This document shows, piece by piece, positions 58,303 to 64,000 of a DNA stretch of 64,000 bases. Location of the stretch: contig NC_054748.1 of assembly GCF_018143015.1 (NCBI RefSeq), positions 20,096,406 to 20,160,405 on the forward strand, in the 5' to 3' direction. The stretch comes from Lytechinus variegatus. Lineage: Eukaryota > Echinodermata > Echinoidea > Temnopleuroida > Toxopneustidae. Positions within the stretch are counted from its first letter, which is position 1. Every line of letters begins with the position of its first letter. The notes beneath the pieces were generated by a model. That model was not told the DNA's origin and did not search any database. It worked only from the letters and a program-made list of their open reading frames with translations. The translations under genes and the position numbers were made by a program.

Positions 58303-61300
58303 AAGGGGTTCTTTTCCAAGAACTTAAAGATAAATTCCAGTAGTTGCAGTAAAAAATGATTTCATGAGAAAGTCAGTAAAACAAGGCTTAATTGTCAGTA
58401 TATCATCGAGGATCTAGATCTGGTACAGTTGCATTAACTGAACTTTGTGAAATCTTGAAATCTACGCTGAAAAATGTTCACACCGAAGATCCCCAACACA
58501 GATAAGCGCACGTGGGACAATGTATAATTATTGCTTAGAGCGTCGGGCCCGACGCCCTACCCGAATCCTGTGCTTATTTGCTGATTTCTCAGCAATTACA
58601 CAATTTCTTCCAGAATCCTTTGGCACATGCGTTTTATTTATACAAACAGACACTTTGGTGGTCATTTCATTGGATTCTGTACGAACTCATTTTGATATCG
58701 TTACCAAAACTAGCATTTACCTTTAAAATGATATCAGTTTTGATGTTGACATGTGATGTTGTTGCACTATAAGCACTGTAGTGCACTGATTTTTTGTTTT
58801 ACTAGTAAACAAAACGCAAATTTCGTTAGGTTATACTTTTCATGTAAAAATTCCTTTGCAAAACGGAATTCAGGTTTTTACTGCGTACATTTTCAGTGAC
58901 AAAACGCAATTTCCATTATAAGATCAAGTTGAAATGGAATTACAGATTTTCAGAAACGGAAAAGACCATTTTTGAAACGGAAATCACTGTCTCTAGCACT
59001 GATATAATTTATCAATTATAGATCAATTGATAATTATATTTTTGTATGGGATACACTGTGTAGCAAGGCTAGTGTGTACATGTAGCAAGAAAATAGGATG
59101 AAATGTGTACATCATGTGGTTTTTAAAACCCGGGGTTGAGTCCATGGTTTATGCAGATTTCCTTTATAAAGTATGCGCAATTGAGCGCGTATTAGGTGTG
59201 TGTATAAACAATGTCCAATGCTGATGCACGCTTTTGTCACAGTGCGCCAAATTGACGCCTGTTGCTGTGGTTATCCACATTATTTTATTCATGAGTCCAC
59301 TCTTCAAACAGTGGGCTCATGAATAAAATAGCGTATCTTACCATGGTAACAGGCGTTAATTTGGCACACTGTGACAAAGGCGCGCATCAGCATTGGACAT
59401 TTTCATACACGCGCCCGATACGCACTAAATTAATATACAAGAAATCTGCATACACCATGGATTCAACCGTGCGTTTTTAAAACCACCTTTGTGAATTCGG
59501 GCCAGTATGGACAGAGCCGACAGACAGGGCAATCAAAGTATGGAGGGATGACATCATAGCCTTGTCTGATCCCTACAACCTTGGCTTATCAGTGATACTT
59601 CCCTTGTCTCTCTCTACAAATAGGAAGTCATAATAAAGAGCAGGTTCACATCGCACAAAGGATTGTGATAGATTCTAAATTATGAGAGAGCGATTCTGAT
59701 TGGTTCCTAGTCAGTCTACTGACCAAAATATGCATGCAACAATGATCTTGATTGGCCGTTGTAATGTAGTGATTGATTTCAAACCTTTGTGTTATGCAGC
59801 CCAGTGGCCTGTAGTAACACAAATCTTCGCAATGATCATACATTTCCATGTAGAATATTTTTTTACAATTGATTGCATTGTCTTAACTGTCAGGGATTCA
59901 GGGAATAATTTTGCTTCACAAATTTGAAAAGCATTGTTCAAGAGAAAAGCTCTCAACTATACAGTAATGTACAGTCCTATGTAAAAATATGCTATGTACA
60001 AAATGCATAGCAGTCTTTGAAAAATGTGGAGCAAGTTGCGATGCGATACCAGGAAAGTTATTCCGTTACTGTACAATTAATCATGAAAATCAAGCGCACG
60101 GTTATTTGCTTAACTTTGTGTTTAGGTACCCAGGTCTAATTTGTCTGTAAATTGTTAGAACAGCGTAAAGGAAATGTAATGTACAGTGTATGTACGCCCA
60201 GTGTGTCAATGTGCATGTACACAGAATTTTTTTCCCTTCCTCTTCTAAATAACAGCATCCTTTGTCACCCTGGTAGGGACATGGAACAAACTGATACTCC
60301 ATATTCACAGTAGATATAAAACTGTGCAGATCATCAGCATTTATGAGTTTTACTGTGTGAAATGTACTTCAGGAAATAATTTTCCTGGTATCACATCGCA
60401 CTTTCGCTCCACATTTTCGAAAGAATGCTATGCATAAAGTCTTTTGTATAGCATATTTTTACATTGGACTGTGCATTACTTGAGAGCTTTTCTCTTATGA
60501 CCAAAAATGCTAAAAAAGAAAAGAAATCAAATTAGTAAAGCAAAATCATTCCCTGTACTTGTGTATTTTGTAATGCTGTATTATGATGAGGTGGCACATA
60601 ATACTTATGGGATAATCTCATTTAAATTGTTATCATTTGAATTTTGATGCTGATTACATCAAGGTGACGGTGTCATGAAAATTCAAAACGCCAGTCCTCC
60701 CAAACTTTACAAAAGATATTTAAAGGGTATATTTTAATTGCTTTTAGGAGAATCCCTTTCTACATGTAGCCTCTGATATTCAACTTGTAATGAACTTCAA
60801 TTTTGCATTTTGCTTTCAATCAACTTTTTAGACAGATTCAACAGAGATGTACAATATACGTGATCATTCAGTTTACTGGAATTTTAGTGCAGGTGTAAAC
60901 CATTCAATTTTCAAGATACATACTGAATACGAAACAAATTGCGCAACAGCCTTATCACTGTACATGTATGTCTGATTTCAAAATCAAAACATAGATAAAG
61001 GACATTGCCAAATACTCTACAGTGTCCTGTGTTTGATTATCATCCATTGTTTTGGTAAGCTGTAGATTTAAACTGTCTGTTTCGCAGCACTGGCCAATCG
61101 GGGGGGGGGGGGTGCCCCATTTTCTGTGCAAAATAATGTAAAAATGCCATTGAAACAGAAATGTGCTCCCCCTTTTGAAAGTGAAGACTTTTTTTTTGGG
61201 GGGGGGCTTGTCAAATTTCTTCTGGGATGAAATATCCATCTTTTTGGGTTAAAAAATGTGCTGCCCCCCTTTTTGGAAAATCCTGGATCTGCCCCTGTTT

Positions 61301-63263
61301 CGCAGGGTTTTAAGTAGGCCTAATTGATGGCAATCAGCAGTCAGGCCATTGATGCTAAAGTCAGGCCCTGCTAAAGTTAAAATTTTTAAATAAAAATTGC
61401 TACTCGAGTATTAGTACTCAACTGTGTATCGTGTAGCCTACATACATGTACGTACAAGGTCGTGTTTATGCTTCCACTTTTCAGGCCAGAATCAGCGTTT
61501 CCAAACGTGATTAGTCCAAAACACGGTTGCGTCCATGCTTATTTTCATGTAAACGCTGTTTCAAAACGCCAATCGTAAACTCTCAAAAAGGTGCGTTTGT
61601 AAACGTTTGACCAGAATCAGGCTTTCTGGGGAAGTATATTAAAACAGAACCACGATCGTAAACGTGTTTAAATGACGTCATTTGGTAGGCCTACATGCTT
61701 CCAGTGAGATGAAGATCTGCGGGCAAATACAGTCGCATTGCTCCATGTTATCTCCACGTACAGTACATGTAATAACAACACTCGGAAAAAAAAACTTTCG
61801 AAAAAAAGGCACGCCCAATTTGACCACGCTTTCCTGCTCAATGAAACTTACGATGCGAAGCCAGCTGGAGATTGTGATTTCGCCTCTGAAAAGTTAAGCA
61901 TAAACAGCACTCCCAGAACCACGTTTACGATCTGCGTTTTGAATCGACGTTTGAGAACGCTGAATATGTCCTCGCAATGGAAGCATAAACACACCCCAAG
62001 ATGCATGTATATTTTGTGTAGTCTTGTTGAGTAGAGCTTTCTGTACATGTAGCTTATGCATGTATAGTGAGTCATTGTTATTATAACATGCCCTTGAACC
62101 TATGGCAAGGCTTACCCATCAACAAGGAAGAGGCTTGAACATGATTGGTTCAGAGTAATGTACGTGTACATGTATTTTCCTTGTTGATATTCAGAGCATG
62201 GGCATTTACACGTATGTCTAATAAAGACTCATCCCATGGCATTTACAATTTATAAAGGTCTGTTCATATGTAATAAATAACTATAAGCAAGATCTAAAAA
62301 GACTGTTCACATGATGTCATTTATAACATTTTTTTGACTTTTTTCACATGTAGCAAACAATCATAAACAAGATCATTCTTACATTCAGTACATGTACATG
62401 TATGTACAGTGTTCATATTAATAGGGCTGTTCACATTTTAGGTTATTGGGACTTGGTCACATAACATTCACCAACAAGCATGAGCAAGATTATTCTCAAT
62501 ATTCAGAATGTATATGTTGTAATAGGGCTGAGATTGTTGACTGTTATTGATGACTGTGTTCATATACTAAAGTACACTGTCAAGCCGACTCCCTTTTAAA
62601 AAAAGTACCACCTACAAGTAACTACAAATACATGTATCATAATTGTGGCTTCATTTGATCTTAGAACTGCATTAAAACATCATATGACCATATACATGTA
62701 GCATGAACAAGATTGTTGAGTGTTATTGTCGACTGTGTTCATTTGTTTGAAAGTACACAGTCAGGCCTACTTTCTTATTAAAAAACTACCACCTGCAAGT
62801 ACATGTAACTACAAATAACAAAATTGTGGCTTAATTTCATCTTAGAATTGGAAGAACCTGTCTGTAAACAACACCTGTTTAAAAAGACTATTTCTCATCT
62901 TTTATACAGGATTGTCTACAGTACCAGTCAAAATTCTGTGACTACCTGTTTCACCAGAGAATAGATTCCGTCCACTGAATCTATCGTTCTCTGGAGAAAC
63001 AAAATTGTTCTCTGGAGAAACAGGTAGTCAAAGAATTGTGACTGGAAGTGTACATGTTTCACCATCTGCTTGATAAAATGAATTTTATGAAATTTCATGA
63101 TGAAAACTATAATTTTGTCTTATCGTCCTTTTGACAGCAACTACCCCCAAAATGAACCAGCAGTGAGAAAAGTCCCTAGATGGGTGCCGCCGAGCACCTC
63201 AAGACGTGATGAATCAGGCAGCAGTCATGATAAGCAAGACATTGTCTTTAGGCGTGTCCGTGG
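57253..63263 (+). CDS. EIF4G2: EIF4G2 (DAP5/NAT1) 5' portion, two exons visible, incomplete
   Basis: Homologue of the eIF4G-like translation factor DAP5, which drives cap-independent initiation through a MIF4G domain. The exon 63138-63263 encodes NYPQNEPAVRKVPRWVPPST, SRRDESGSSHDKQD and VFRRVRG. It aligns with vertebrate KWIP-x-RSTRRD...AIFRKVRG, just before the MIF4G start ILNKLTP. The upstream microexon 57253-57285 reads TQETPQQNYQ and joins in correct phase through a split Ser codon. The true start, and any further upstream exon, are not identified. Vertebrate DAP5 starts at GUG, so a missing AUG would not be surprising. The gene continues beyond the window. Confidence 0.75.
58395..58735. 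repeat. Dispersed repeat (inverted copy of 18470-18790)
   Basis: Complementary match over about 320 bp to the ADAMTS intron copy, with substitutions and small indels. Confidence 0.8.
59113..59503. mobile_element. Palindromic element, GGCCCGAATTCACAAAGG type
   Basis: Right end AACCACCTTTGTGAATTCGG, left GTGGTTTTTAAAACCC. Arms AATGTCCAATGCTGATGC, GACAAAGGCGCGCATCAGC and ATTTTATTCATGAG. Confidence 0.8.
59890..60560. mobile_element. Palindromic element of about 670 bp
   Basis: Arms 59895-60080 and 60365-60555 are inverted (AAGAGAAAAGCTCTCAACTA / TTGAGAGCTTTTCTCTTATG; GGAGCAAGTTGCGATGCGAT / ATCACATCGCACTTTCGCTC). Confidence 0.82.
61085..61300. mobile_element. Poly-G/GCTTGTCA element relic
   Basis: GGGGGGGGGTGCCCCATTTT, TTTTTTGGGGGGGGGCTTG and the end AAATCCTGGATCTGCCCC. 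Other relics at 100-292, 23096-23265, 28620-28800, 35410-35520, 47365-47580, 48950-49140 and 49935-50165. Confidence 0.7.
62532..62851. repeat. Tandem duplication, 179-bp unit
   Basis: Units start GATTGTTGASTGTTATTG at 62532 and 62711 and end TGGCTTMATTTSATCTTAG. EIF4G2 intron. Confidence 0.85.
63138..63263 (+). CDS. EIF4G2: EIF4G2 exon upstream of MIF4G domain
   Basis: Acceptor ttgacag, donor gtaagt. Encodes 42 residues ending VFRRVRG in phase 2, where the next exon should begin ILNKL. An ATG at 63152 lies out of frame and meets a stop after four codons; the ATG at 63180 is also out of frame. Confidence 0.88.
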
Positions 63264-63485
63264 GTAAGTTCTTTCAATGTTGCTGTTATGGGGGGGGTGG
63301 ACAAAGATTGGAGTTGGACACTCAGGGTAAGTACATGTAAGACCTTGTCTTCAGGCGTGTCCGTGGCTAAGTTCTCTAAATATTACTCTTATGGGGGTGG
63401 GGGGTTGACAAAGATTGGAATCAGGCAGTCATGATAAGCAAGACATTGTCTTTAGGCATGTCCGTGGGTAAGTTCTCTCAATATC
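63215..63485 (+). repeat. About 102-bp tandem copies of EIF4G2 exon end and donor
   Basis: The genuine junction at 63263/63264 is followed by copies with junctions at 63366/63367 (GT mutated to CT) and 63467/63468 (GTAAG intact). The third copy repeats about 50 nt of exon, including AGGCATGTCCGTGG. Confidence 0.93.
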
Positions 63486-63552
63486 GCTCTAATCTGGAGG
63501 GGGGTGCCGGTGGGTGAATACTTGTTGATTTTTTTTCTTTCCTTGTTTGTCT

Positions 63553-64000
63553 GTTTCCAGTATCAATAAACTTATCCAGCAAGCATAACACTGAAAATTC
63601 CATCATTGAAACCATAAGCGAAATATTGACATGTCATAACTTTCTTATTTTACATCTGATTTTGAAGAAATTTTCAGTGTTATGCTTGATATTTTTCTCT
63701 ATTGATTGAAATCAACATTTTTGAAGGCCAATTCCACCTTATTTTTCTCAAACAGTTACATGCACAACTCAGTAATATGCTAATGGGAGTTTCAATGATG
63801 TCTATCACTCTTTATTTTTGTTTTCCATTGTTTGAATTATACAATATTCAATTTTTACAGAATATAAAACTTGTCTGAACCACACAATGTTAATTCCACA
63901 TATTCAGGGAGGAATCAACTCGATTTTTCATGACAAGGTGGAGAAAATCAGAATATTTCAAATTTTTTATAATAATGGTAGAATACAAAAGTACAAATAT
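63553..64000. mobile_element. Palindromic element, CAAGTCCACCCC family, cut by window edge
   Basis: CAAGCATAACACTGAAAATT and its complement, plus TTGAAGGCCAATTCCACC and AACAGTTACATGCACAACTC, place it in the same family. Confidence 0.7.

Overview
This is a metazoan genomic window of about 37% GC by eye, with short exons, GT-AG introns and a very dense load of small palindromic repeats. The repeat style (foldback elements everywhere, frequent TACATGTA and TAGGCCTA words, long ATC/GAT microsatellites, tRNA-derived SINEs) suggests a marine invertebrate deuterostome, most likely an echinoderm of the sea-urchin type. That assignment is inference from style plus the gene set, not from a database match.

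Three genes can be read. (1) 488-21199, plus strand: an ADAMTS-family secreted zinc metalloprotease. Its 5' end lies outside the window; 23 exons splice in phase to 1052 codons plus a stop. Domain order is propeptide, furin-like site, reprolysin domain, disintegrin-like, TSP1, Cys-rich, spacer, TSP1, TSP1, CUB. (2) 50439 down to 25036, minus strand: a harmonin (USH1C) homologue. Thirteen exons splice in phase to 489 codons with an N-terminal harmonin domain and three PDZ domains. (3) On the plus strand at the right edge: the 5' part of a translation initiation factor gene, EIF4G2 (DAP5/NAT1). One exon is clear (63138-63263) and a 33-nt upstream microexon (57253-57285) is probable; the gene continues out of the window. 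ADAMTS and harmonin converge tail to tail across about 3.8 kb. Harmonin and EIF4G2 diverge head to head. The three genes show no obvious joint pathway.

The rest is repeats: dozens of palindromic MITE-like or foldback elements in several families, some nested two or three deep; a 2.6-kb element with 13-bp terminal inverted repeats and TA flanks (31908-34507); a LINE 3' fragment; a tRNA-derived SINE; a Penelope/retrozyme-like fragment with a plausible minimal hammerhead ribozyme (minus strand, about 9239-9285); and a GTA-type microsatellite of nearly 900 bp (47787-48681).

The most unusual pattern is that tandem repeats are repeatedly anchored on exon ends. The harmonin PDZ2 exon 8 end plus its 5' splice site is repeated seven more times at a 104-bp period. 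The EIF4G2 exon end plus donor is repeated twice more at about 102 bp. The EIF4G2 33-nt microexon with both splice sites occurs about seven times. The last 57 nt of the ADAMTS coding sequence is repeated three more times in the 3' flank. A decayed copy of harmonin exon 7 sits just downstream of the original. All are downstream of the genuine exon in the sense of transcription. Five cases in three genes within 64 kb deserve a genome-wide test.
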